Assembly (NCBI RefSeq): GCF_032271945.1
Contig: NZ_CP130319.1
Span: forward strand, 5,403,501-5,467,500
Direction of reading: 5' to 3'
DNA length: 64,000 bases
Source of the DNA: Paenibacillus sp. MBLB1832
Lineage (GTDB): Bacteria > Bacillota > Bacilli > Paenibacillales > NBRC-103111
Of this stretch, positions 49,540-57,740 are shown piece after piece. The notes under the pieces are model-generated. The model had not been told where the DNA came from. It worked only from the letters and a program-made list of their open reading frames with translations, and searched no databases. The position numbers and the translations under genes are program-made. How positions within the stretch are numbered: position 1 is the first letter of the stretch; the number at the start of each line of letters is the position of its first letter.

Positions 49540-51369
49540 CTACTCAACAGTCACACTTTTCGCCAAATTTCTTGGCTTATCGACATCATTCCCACGTGCC
49601 AACGATGCGTAGTAAGACAACAACTGCAACGGCACGACCGACAACGCAGGCGTCAAGACGTCCAGTGTTTTCGGGATGATAAACGTGCTGTCCACCGACT
49701 TCTGCAGCTCGGTTTCACCTGCCACCGCAATACCCAGAACGTTCGCACCGCGCGCCTTCACTTCTTTGATATTGCTCACCGTTTTCTCCAACAGCTCATG
49801 CTGTGTCCCCAACGCAATAACCGGGATATCATCCTCGATCAACGCCAGTGTACCATGCTTCAACTCACCCGCGGCATATGCCTCGGAGTGAATATAGGAG
49901 ATCTCTTTCAACTTGAGAGAGCCTTCCAACGCTACCGCATAATCCAAGCCGCGGCCGATGAAGAACAAGTTATCGTGCTTCGCCATCTCTTCAGCGACAA
50001 CTTTCAACGCTTCTGCTTGCTCCAAAATCTGCTCAACCTGCTCAGGCAACGCTCGCATCGCAGCAATCACTTCCGCAATCTCCTCTTGCGTTTGCGTACC
50101 TAGTGTTTGCGCCAAGTGCAAGCCAAGCAAGTAGAACGCGATCAATTGCGACGTGTACGCTTTCGTCGACGCTACCGCAATTTCCGGTCCTGCCCATGTT
50201 GTAATAATATCGTTCGCTTCACGCGCAACCGAGCTTCCTACCACGTTTGTGATCGCCAACACGTGTGCTCCGCAACGCTTCGCTTCACGCAGTGCCGCCA
50301 ACGTATCCGCCGTTTCACCGGACTGGCTCACAACAATGACAAGCGTATCCTTCGTGATAATCGGGGAACGATAACGATATTCAGACGCTACATCCGTTTC
50401 AACCGGAATACGCGCCATTTTTTCAATGACATATTTCCCAACCATACCGGCATGGAACGCTGTTCCGCATGCGACGATGTGCACACGACTAATGTTGCGA
50501 ATCGCTTCCGCTGTAATCGTCAGCTCATTCAACGTAACGCCGCTGCCATCAGGCAGAATGCGACTACCCATCGTGTCGCGGTAAGCTTTCGGCTGGTCAT
50601 AAATTTCTTTCAACATAAAATGATCGAATCCGGCTTTTTCTGCCGTCACAATATCCCAATCGACATGGAACATTTCCCTGGAAATAAAATTCCCCTCTAA
50701 AGTCATTAATTCGACAGAATCCCGCGTCAATAGCGCCATTTCGCCGTCATTTAGAATGAACACGTTACGTGTATATTCCAGAATCGCCGGGATGTCAGAA
50801 CCAATGAAATTCTCGCCTTCGCCAATCCCGATAATAAGCGGACTAGCTTGACGTACAGCCACGAGGCGGTCTGGTTCAAACTCCGTCAAAACACCCAACG
50901 CAAACGCCCCCGTCATGTGCTTCACGGCTTGTTGAACCGCTTTGAGGATGTCACCTTCATACACACTCGCGATCAAATGCGAAATAACTTCCGTATCTGT
51001 CTCCGATACAAACACGTGCCCTTTCGCGATCAATTCTTCTTTCAGCGTAATGTAATTCTCGATGATCCCGTTGTGAACAACCGAGAATTTCAAGGAATTA
51101 TCCGTATGTGGGTGTGAATTCACGTCAGATGGCTTACCATGTGTCGCCCAACGCGTATGTCCAATACCTACACTGCCGTTCAGAGGCGTCTCATCCAGCT
51201 TCGACTCCAGGTTCGCAATACGTCCTTTGGCCTTCTTAATTTGCAACCCATCCGCCGTATACACCGCTACACCTGCAGAGTCATAGCCGCGATACTCCAG
51301 CTTTTTGAGACCTTCCAACAAAATCTCCTGAGAATTACGCTTTCCAATATAACCAACAATTCCGCACAT
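49540..51369 (-). CDS. glmS: Glutamine-fructose-6-phosphate aminotransferase
   Basis: 609 residues. Ntn glutaminase domain starting MCGIVGYIGKRNSQ (Cys2 nucleophile after Met removal), GHTRWATHGKPSDVNSHPH and NGIIENY; two SIS domains with CGTAFHAG, VSQSGETADTLAALREAK, STKAYTSQL and GRGLDYAVALEGSLKLKEIS; C-terminus KSVTVE. It makes glucosamine-6-phosphate for peptidoglycan. GGAGG precedes the ATG. Regulated by the glmS ribozyme in its leader. It follows glmM by about 450 bp. Confidence 0.98.
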   Translation of the reverse strand: MCGIVGYIGKRNSQEILLEGLKKLEYRGYDSAGVAVYTADGLQIKKAKGRIANLESKLDETPLNGSVGIGHTRWATHGKPSDVNSHPHTDNSLKFSVVHNGIIENYITLKEELIAKGHVFVSETDTEVISHLIASVYEGDILKAVQQAVKHMTGAFALGVLTEFEPDRLVAVRQASPLIIGIGEGENFIGSDIPAILEYTRNVFILNDGEMALLTRDSVELMTLEGNFISREMFHVDWDIVTAEKAGFDHFMLKEIYDQPKAYRDTMGSRILPDGSGVTLNELTITAEAIRNISRVHIVACGTAFHAGMVGKYVIEKMARIPVETDVASEYRYRSPIITKDTLVIVVSQSGETADTLAALREAKRCGAHVLAITNVVGSSVAREANDIITTWAGPEIAVASTKAYTSQLIAFYLLGLHLAQTLGTQTQEEIAEVIAAMRALPEQVEQILEQAEALKVVAEEMAKHDNLFFIGRGLDYAVALEGSLKLKEISYIHSEAYAAGELKHGTLALIEDDIPVIALGTQHELLEKTVSNIKEVKARGANVLGIAVAGETELQKSVDSTFIIPKTLDVLTPALSVVPLQLLSYYASLARGNDVDKPRNLAKSVTVE

Positions 51370-51504
51370 AGTTAAATAACCTCCAAATTTTTATAAGCCG
51401 CATCGTAAAGGGCTGTTTGTCAAGGATCTCAAATCACAATTAAACATAACTAAATAAATCATCTATAAGAGCGTTTCATCATGTACAAAGCAAAATAATA
51501 GACG

Positions 51505-51673
51505 TTGGATTCTTGTCTGCTCGGTCGCCCGAACGATTTTGCACTCCAACTTAACGGCACTCCTCGTACCGGAAGGTCCCCGCCGAATGTTTCGAACACC
51601 TTCACCTCGTCAACTCACAGCGTAGTAACAGCCTTTCGGCTGCATTTCCGTCCCGCCTGCGAGTTCTGGCGCT
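51505..51673 (-). ncRNA. glmS ribozyme: glmS ribozyme/riboswitch
   Basis: Minus-strand leader of glmS. The catalytic core begins AGCGCCAGAACTCGCAGGCG, with self-cleavage expected before the G at 51672. Then GCAGCCGAAAGGCTG (P2a/P2-like hairpin), GAGTTGACGAGGTG (conserved core), AACATTCGGCGGGGACCTTC and the 3' P4 ending about GAGCAGACAAGAATCC. It is cut when glucosamine-6-phosphate binds, lowering glmS mRNA. The rest of the gap (51674-51821) has no clear feature. The 3' edge is approximate. Confidence 0.93.
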
Positions 51674-51821
51674 ATTGATTACGTATAACCTCTACCCTGC
51701 CTTTCCTTCTAGAGTAACTACATCATATGCATTTTCATTCAAGCACGCAACATTTATTTGGCACACCTCATCCCCCATTTCACCCCAATCAGGCAAAATG
51801 AGGGACTAGCCGCCTATTCAT

Positions 51822-53162
51822 TTACACTAATTGCTCTTGAATCACCTTGGCAATATCGTGAACATACGCTTCCACTTGCTCTTTATCAGGACCTTCGGCC
51901 ATAACACGAATCAACGATTCCGTCCCTGATGGACGAACGAGCACGCGGCCGTTATCGCCGAGCTCATCTTCTACCTTACGGATCGCTTCTTCAATCACCG
52001 CATTATCCTTCAGCTTGCTCTTATCCGCTACACGGATATTAACTAATAGCTGCGGGAATTTACGCATAATGCCTTTCAAATCACTCAGCTTGCGCCCGGA
52101 TTGAACTAGCGTATTTACCAATTGCAGCGCAGTCAGAATGCCATCACCTGTGGAGATGTAGTCGAGGAAAATCACATGACCCGATTGCTCACCGCCGAGG
52201 TTGTAACCGCCTTTACGCATCTCTTCCATCACATAACGATCGCCTACAGCCGTTTGCAGAGCCTTCAAGCCCGCTTTTTCAATCCCCTTGAAAAAGCCGA
52301 TATTCGCCATCACCGTCGTCACAATGGTGCCGTGGTTCAGCTTCCCTTGGCGATTCAGCGCATCGCCAAGAATGCTCAAGATGAAGTCGCCGTCGACTTC
52401 ATCGCCCCTCTCATCAATCGCGATCAGACGATCCGCGTCGCCGTCAAAGGCCAACCCGATGGCTGCGCCATGCTTAACCACCTCAGCGCGAAGCTTCTCG
52501 GGGTGGGTGGAGCCGCAATCATCGTTGATGTTGCGCCCATTCGGCTCCGCGCCGATGGTGATCACTTCCGCTCCCAGCTCGCGGAAGATAGTAGGAGCAA
52601 GCTCATAGGCGGAGCCATGAGCGCAGTCCAAAACAACCTTCACGCCAGCGAATGACGCACTTACCGTCTCCTTCAAGAACGCCAGATAAGCGAGCTTCGC
52701 ATCTGGCTGATCCGAAACCGTGCCGATCTCGCCGCCAACTGGTCGAGGCAGTTCATCCACAGCTGCGTCCAGCAGCTGTTCAATTTCAAGCTCCGTCTCA
52801 TCCAATAGCTTGAAGCCGTCGCCACCAAAAAACTTAATCCCGTTATCCTCAACTGGATTGTGCGAAGCCGAGATCATAACGCCGGCGTCTGCGCCTAGCT
52901 TTTTTGTCAAATAAGCAACAGCTGGTGTACTTACCACGCCAATCCGGATAACCTCAACGCCAATCGACAACAGTCCTGCTACAAGGGATGCTTCCAGCAT
53001 TGGCCCCGAAATTCGCGTATCTCTCCCAATCACGACTTTCGGATGCTTCGCCTGTCTCGTCAACACATACCCGCCGCAGCGGCCAACCTTATAAGCTAAT
53101 TCTGGTGTAAGCTCGCCATTGGCGACACCGCGCACACCATCCGTACCAAAATATTTCCCCAT
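51822..53162 (-). CDS. glmM: Phosphoglucosamine mutase
   Basis: 446 residues, normal length. [14 protein letters not shown] at the start, phospho-serine loop [21 protein letters not shown], metal loop [14 protein letters not shown] and sugar loop LGGEQSGH; C-terminal [15 protein letters not shown]. It turns glucosamine-6-phosphate into the 1-phosphate. GAGGAG precedes the ATG. It lies 30 bp after cdaR; c-di-AMP synthase CdaA and CdaR are known to be encoded with and to contact GlmM in relatives. Confidence 0.98.
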   Translation of the reverse strand: MGKYFGTDGVRGVANGELTPELAYKVGRCGGYVLTRQAKHPKVVIGRDTRISGPMLEASLVAGLLSIGVEVIRIGVVSTPAVAYLTKKLGADAGVMISASHNPVEDNGIKFFGGDGFKLLDETELEIEQLLDAAVDELPRPVGGEIGTVSDQPDAKLAYLAFLKETVSASFAGVKVVLDCAHGSAYELAPTIFRELGAEVITIGAEPNGRNINDDCGSTHPEKLRAEVVKHGAAIGLAFDGDADRLIAIDERGDEVDGDFILSILGDALNRQGKLNHGTIVTTVMANIGFFKGIEKAGLKALQTAVGDRYVMEEMRKGGYNLGGEQSGHVIFLDYISTGDGILTALQLVNTLVQSGRKLSDLKGIMRKFPQLLVNIRVADKSKLKDNAVIEEAIRKVEDELGDNGRVLVRPSGTESLIRVMAEGPDKEQVEAYVHDIAKVIQEQLV

Positions 53163-53192
53163 TTTAGTATTCTCCTCTTTCTCTATATCCCA

Positions 53193-54437
53193 TTATGGAT
53201 TCGTTGTCGGCACTTTTTTCTCACTTATTTCAACCATAGCCTTCACTTCTTGCGGCAATCCCAATTTCACGAAGGTTGGCAAATTCAATGTCACGGTAAG
53301 CTCATGCTTGCCTGGAGGCAAATTACTTACATCTAGTATCGCTTGAATGTCCCCAACTTTCAATTGATCAATAATGGCAGGCGCCCCTTCAACTGTAATA
53401 TTCAGCTTAGCCGTGTCAGGCTGTATCACTTTAGTCGAGTAATTTTCATTGGGACCAATGATCGTGATCGGCACATTTTCTACGGCTTTCGTCGTTGAAG
53501 GTACGATTTCCACATGCACAGTGACCTTCGCAGGATCCAGTTGAGTTACTTTATTCCTGAGCGGAATGTCCAGTGCGAAATCTTTTGTATCCTTCAAATC
53601 CTGCACATTCAGCTGTGGCCCTTGATAAAACTCCAGGCGATCTACGACATCCTGGGCACCGTAAACCGTTACCTTATCGGGTGTTTGGGTCACCATCGCA
53701 ATCGCATAGCCTTTTGGCGGTTCACCGCTGATTTTGATCTGTAACGGAATGGTTTGAAACGGACTCGTAATCGGTACTTCGACATCGACAACCGAAGGAT
53801 TAATGCCCAGTACAACCTCTTTCCCTTCCTTGTCAAAAGCCTGCAATCTCACCTGCTTCGTCACAGCCGATTGTGCTTTATCCACCGACACTTCGCCGCG
53901 GACATTTTCGATCTGATCCAGCTTGCTCGTCTGCGCCGTAATGTACACTTTGCTCGGCTTCACGATAGGTTGTCCCGCTTTCAGTCCTGCTGCTGGCGTA
54001 CCCTTGACGTTAATGACAACAGGCACTTCCTTCATCTGCAGCTCTTCGATAATTACATGTACCGATCTAGGTACAATTTCGACTTCCACATCAGATGAAA
54101 TGCCGACAGCTCTCAGCGGAAGCTGATGATCGCCCTTCCCTACCTCGGTTAAATCCAGTTGAATTTGATACGCGTTGCTCGTGGTGACCTTCTTAACTGC
54201 CGATTCTTTCCCTCTCAGAATGACCTGTACATTCGATGGAGCCATCGACGAGATATGGTAGTGGGTTTCATCATATTTTGCCGTAATCGATACATTATTG
54301 ATCGTCTCTTCGCGTTCCCGAAGCGGTGAATTCCCCGAAATATTCGTCTCTTCCATATGTACAACGACCCACAAAAGAATCCCGATCACAAGAGCCACGA
54401 TCCGTACGACATTCGTATTGCGCAACCATTTATCCAT
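53193..54437 (-). CDS. cdaR: CdaR, YbbR-domain regulator of CdaA
   Basis: 414 residues. One N-terminal membrane helix (VVRIVALVIGILLWVVVHM, about 10-28), then four extracytoplasmic YbbR repeats rich in beta strands (e.g. VPVVINVKGTPAAGLKAGQP, VDVEVPITSPFQTIPLQIKI). It controls the diadenylate cyclase CdaA. Start ATG overlaps the cdaA stop by 8 bp, so the pair is co-translated. It lacks a cytoplasmic output domain, as usual. Confidence 0.93.
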   Translation of the reverse strand: MDKWLRNTNVVRIVALVIGILLWVVVHMEETNISGNSPLREREETINNVSITAKYDETHYHISSMAPSNVQVILRGKESAVKKVTTSNAYQIQLDLTEVGKGDHQLPLRAVGISSDVEVEIVPRSVHVIIEELQMKEVPVVINVKGTPAAGLKAGQPIVKPSKVYITAQTSKLDQIENVRGEVSVDKAQSAVTKQVRLQAFDKEGKEVVLGINPSVVDVEVPITSPFQTIPLQIKISGEPPKGYAIAMVTQTPDKVTVYGAQDVVDRLEFYQGPQLNVQDLKDTKDFALDIPLRNKVTQLDPAKVTVHVEIVPSTTKAVENVPITIIGPNENYSTKVIQPDTAKLNITVEGAPAIIDQLKVGDIQAILDVSNLPPGKHELTVTLNLPTFVKLGLPQEVKAMVEISEKKVPTTNP

Positions 54438-55248
54438 TCGAACGTCCCCTCCATTTCAAGAAAGGGTTCTTCTCATTGGTTTTTGTCTTCGGTTTCAGCT
54501 CTTCAAAAAGCTTGGAAATCAACGATTCTTCTTTAATATCACGCACAATATGTCCATTCATCGTTAAGGAGATTTGCCCCGTTTCTTCAGACACAATAAC
54601 ACACATCGCATCGGATACCTCACTCATCCCGATCGCCGCGCGGTGCCGTGTTCCTAATTCTTTTGAAATGAAAGGATTTTCAGATAAGGGCAAATAACAA
54701 CCAGCCGCCATCAGCTGCCCTTGCCGAATAATCACCGCTCCATCATGCAGGGGTGTATTCGGAATAAAAATATTAATTAACAGCTCGCCGCTGATCTTAC
54801 TTTCTATCGCAATTCCAGATTCAACGTAGTCGGTCAGACCTGTTTCCTTCTCAAAAACAATCAAAGCCCCAATTTTACGTTTGGCCAAATAGTTAGCGGC
54901 CCGTATCACTTCGCTGATCCGTTTCGTCACATCTTGATCCTCTTCCGAAGACGATCTCGAACTGAACAGCTTACCCCGACCTAGTTGCTCCAAGGCGCGT
55001 CGAAGCTCGGGTTGGAAAATAATAATGACCCCCAGGACACCGAAGGTGAACGTTTGATTCATCATCCACTGCAGTGTGCTTAGCTGGAACCAAATACTAA
55101 TCACCCAAGTAATGACGACAACGAGGATGCCCTTCATCAGTTGAATAGCCCTTGTCCCTCGCACCAACAGGATTAATTTGTATATCACATAGCTTACGAT
55201 CAATATATCGACGATATCTCTTGCCGAGATGCTCGTGATCAAATCCAT
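54430..55248 (-). CDS. cdaA: Diadenylate cyclase CdaA
   Basis: 272 residues. Three N-terminal membrane helices (about 10-85) and a DAC catalytic domain (about 90-230) with both active motifs: TPLHDGAVIIRQG and LGTRHRAAIGMSEV. It makes c-di-AMP from two ATP. It lies between rsiW and cdaR in the conserved operon order. A terminator after rsiW suggests that cdaA has its own promoter in the 170-bp gap as well. Confidence 0.96.
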   Translation of the reverse strand: MDLITSISARDIVDILIVSYVIYKLILLVRGTRAIQLMKGILVVVITWVISIWFQLSTLQWMMNQTFTFGVLGVIIIFQPELRRALEQLGRGKLFSSRSSSEEDQDVTKRISEVIRAANYLAKRKIGALIVFEKETGLTDYVESGIAIESKISGELLINIFIPNTPLHDGAVIIRQGQLMAAGCYLPLSENPFISKELGTRHRAAIGMSEVSDAMCVIVSEETGQISLTMNGHIVRDIKEESLISKLFEELKPKTKTNEKNPFLKWRGRSNG

Positions 55249-55378
55249 TATTTTCTCCCCCAGGCGACTGACAAAGTTCTCTCTATATTAGAATCATAAC
55301 ATAATCCTAGGTATACTTCTATTTATCTAGACTTCCTGCAGAAGAAATGGTTCATTTTTCCTATATCAATTTTTAGAA

Positions 55379-55410
55379 AAAAAGTCCCCTATAGCTTCAC
55401 TATAAGGGAC
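55379..55410 (-). terminator. Terminator after rsiW
   Basis: GTCCCTTATAG / CTATAGGGGAC stem with a TGAAG-type loop and a run of T on the minus strand, directly after the rsiW stop. Confidence 0.88.
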
Positions 55411-55416
55411 GCTGTT

Positions 55417-56022
55417 TTAATGTGTCATTTTCCCCACGAACTCACCTAATTTGTACCATACCCAGCCCAATGCCTCATCGACTTGTTTGACTTCGCCAGA
55501 GATATGCGCCGTCGAGGCAAGGTTGACCGTGCCGTCAATCACAACCACATTACCCGTCACATCGCCTTCCACCTTCAGTTCGCCGCGCTTGACGACAAGA
55601 TCGCCGTTAACTGTATGACCTTGTGGAACAATAACCGTATCCCCTTGAATAACGACATCTTGCAAATTGCTTCCCTGCACCATGAGACTTTTCTCATCAT
55701 CCCACATCGACACGTAACTTCCAAACATGACCGCTCCGAACACGATAGAAACCGAAACCGCTGGATGTCTGCGGACCCACTCAGTCCAACTATTTTTCTT
55801 CTTCATCGGTGGTAGTCCGCTCATGATCTGTGCAGTTAGTGTATCAGGTACTTGGATAGATGGCAGCATTCGAACCATAGCATCTGTTTTCTCCAATTGC
55901 TTGAATCTTGTGTTACAAACTTGGCAAGCGATCAGGTGCTCCTTCAAATGCAGCGTCTCGGATTTAGGCAAATCACCGTCGAGATATTCATGTATGAGCG
56001 GGAGGGCTTCTTTACAATTCAC
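55417..56022 (-). CDS. rsiW: Anti-sigma-W factor (zinc-finger ZAS type)
   Basis: 201 residues. Cytoplasmic ZAS domain with HLKEHLIACQVC (H-x3-C-x2-C zinc motif) at about 25-42, one membrane helix (VSVSIVFGAVMFGSYVSM, about 90-108) and an outer part of beta repeats (VIVPQGHTVNGDLVVKRGEL ...). It binds and silences SigW until regulated proteolysis. GTG 56022 is chosen: AAAGGGGTGG lies 8 bp upstream and the protein then begins NCKEALPLIHEYLDGDL as in relatives. The outer polymer-like repeat is longer than needed for RsiW and resembles bactofilin-like repeats. Confidence 0.9.
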   Translation of the reverse strand: MNCKEALPLIHEYLDGDLPKSETLHLKEHLIACQVCNTRFKQLEKTDAMVRMLPSIQVPDTLTAQIMSGLPPMKKKNSWTEWVRRHPAVSVSIVFGAVMFGSYVSMWDDEKSLMVQGSNLQDVVIQGDTVIVPQGHTVNGDLVVKRGELKVEGDVTGNVVVIDGTVNLASTAHISGEVKQVDEALGWVWYKLGEFVGKMTH

Positions 56023-56098
56023 GTTTGCAGCCACCCCTTTCTTTAGCTTTTGCGTTTTGTGATATACCATACGTTTGAAATGCAAATATGTTTCACTT

Positions 56099-56689
56099 CT
56101 AAACAGGATTTGTGCTAACAACTTGTTCCTCTTGCTCCAACTTCTTACGCAGGTACTCGCGGCCCCGATGTACGCGTGTTTTGATCGTCGTCACTGGCAT
56201 ATCAAGCACTTCACTAATCTCTTGCAGGGACATATCATGCATGTACCTCAGCACAACAACAGACTTATATTTTTCAGGCAGCGTCTCGATGGCTCTATGA
56301 ATCTGTGCTTGTGTCTCCGATATAATTAACTGCTTCTCTGGCGTATCCTCATCACTAGGCAGCATAGCATAGTAATCATTGCCCTCTCCGTCCGACATCT
56401 CCGCATCAAGCGAGTATGTATGCCTACGCCTACGCAGTTTATCAATACACAGGTTTGTCCCAATCCGAAAAATCCATGTAGAAAACTTCTGATTCTCATC
56501 ATACCGATGCAAATTTGTATACACACGCAGAAACGTTTCTTGCACGGCATCTTCAGCTTCTTGCTTGTTATTCAGCATACGGTAAGCCAAATGAAAGATC
56601 TTATCCTTATACAGCTCCACGAGCTCCGCAAAAGCGTTTCGATCCCCATTCCTGGCCAGCTTAGCCAGTCGTGTTTCAACAAAGTTCAA
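56099..56689 (-). CDS. sigW: ECF sigma factor SigW
   Basis: 196 residues. Region 2 (AFAELVELYKDKIFHLAYRM, AEDAVQETFLRVYTNL, FSTWIFRIGTNLCIDKLRRR) and region 4 (LPEKYKSVVVLRYMHDMSLQ, EISEVLDMPVTTIKTRVHRG). It directs genes for envelope stress. TTG start 56689 has GGAGGA 7 bp upstream. First gene of the locus, with its own SigW-type promoter just upstream (autoregulation). Next gene is the anti-sigma factor. Confidence 0.94.
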   Translation of the reverse strand: MNFVETRLAKLARNGDRNAFAELVELYKDKIFHLAYRMLNNKQEAEDAVQETFLRVYTNLHRYDENQKFSTWIFRIGTNLCIDKLRRRRHTYSLDAEMSDGEGNDYYAMLPSDEDTPEKQLIISETQAQIHRAIETLPEKYKSVVVLRYMHDMSLQEISEVLDMPVTTIKTRVHRGREYLRKKLEQEEQVVSTNPV

Positions 56690-56737
56690 TTCGTTATCCT
56701 CCGGCTTCTCGACAATTCAAAGTCTCTACCTTATCTA

Positions 56738-56763
56738 TACGCAGCAATTACGATTTGTTTTCA
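56738..56763 (-). promoter_or_regulatory. SigW-type autoregulatory promoter
   Basis: On the minus strand TGAAAA (56763-56758), 16-bp spacer, CGTA (56741-56738), matching the ECF SigW promoter pattern TGAAAC-N16-CGTA with one change. The -35 part lies inside the last codons of the upstream EamA gene. Confidence 0.82.
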
Positions 56764-57617
56764 GAAATAATTATACCGCCAAGAATAAGCGCCATGCCAC
56801 CCCATTGCATCGCGCCAATTGGCTCTCCAATCAGCAGATATGCCGCCAGTATGGCCACTGGAAGCTCCATTGAGCCTAGCATAGCAGCTAAACTGCTTCC
56901 GATTCGCGGTATCCCTATATTGAACGCAACGGTCGGTATCGCTTGTCCTAGAAGGCCTAGCAGCAAGCCCCACAGAATCAGCATCCCCCCATTTTCATGA
57001 ACAAACACCGTCGGTGGAAACAAAACATAGAGAACAGGCAACGCCGCCGTCAGCATAATGGCAGAATTCATGAGTGGAGGAAGCGAACTTTCTACCTGAC
57101 CTGTAAAAAATAAAAAGATACTATACGTTAAAGCCGAAATAAGTCCGAATACCATGCCGCGTAAACTCAGGTCGCTCCAATTCGTATCTGTGATATTCAC
57201 AGCCAGCACCGTTCCTGTCAAAATCAGAACAACCGCGATCGCTTCCATCCGTTTTGACCATCTTCTATTAATGATGCAATCCAACGCAATGGTCATCCAC
57301 GTGAACTGAAAAAGCAAAATAATAGACAGCGAAGCATCCAAATCCTGCAGCGCAATATTATAAAGGATCGTCGTCATGGACAAACCGAAGATCCCAATCA
57401 AGCTCAGCTTAATCCACGGCCCTTTAAACGGATTGACCCACGACTCCTTGTGAAAAAGAATCAGCATCCAGACGAACAATGTCCCCATAGTCATCTGTGC
57501 AGGCGTAATCTGGCTATCTGTGAACCCTTGATCGTACGCCATTTTAATAAAAGAAGAGAGCAAGCCGTAGCTCGAAGCCCCAATAATAACAAGAATAATC
57601 GCTACCCATCGCCCCAT
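56748..57617 (-). CDS. EamA/DMT-superfamily transporter
   Basis: 289 residues with ten membrane helices in two EamA repeats (first begins WVAIILVIIGASSYGLLSSF, second around LRGMVFGLISALTYSIFLFF). The family exports or imports small metabolites; the substrate is unknown. ATG 57617 is chosen with AGGAGG about 11 bp upstream; an in-frame extension of 22 residues lacks a helix and is unlikely. The end of this gene contains the -35 box of the sigW promoter. About 120 bp after ppc on the same strand. Confidence 0.87.
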   Translation of the reverse strand: MGRWVAIILVIIGASSYGLLSSFIKMAYDQGFTDSQITPAQMTMGTLFVWMLILFHKESWVNPFKGPWIKLSLIGIFGLSMTTILYNIALQDLDASLSIILLFQFTWMTIALDCIINRRWSKRMEAIAVVLILTGTVLAVNITDTNWSDLSLRGMVFGLISALTYSIFLFFTGQVESSLPPLMNSAIMLTAALPVLYVLFPPTVFVHENGGMLILWGLLLGLLGQAIPTVAFNIGIPRIGSSLAAMLGSMELPVAILAAYLLIGEPIGAMQWGGMALILGGIIISENKS

Positions 57618-57740
57618 GCTGCCGCAGACCTCCTGTCTATGGGCAAATCCCAGTAATCGCAGGAAAAGCCGAGCTGCCCGCATATCTGCAAGGCCCCCGA
57701 CTTTATCATCCTGTTGCTAATCTTATTGTGTTGTAAAGGA

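Noticed and set aside
49507-50103. Long plus-strand open frame opposite glmS
   Set aside because: Arginine- and leucine-rich shadow of glmS with no RBS; glmS is certain on the other strand.
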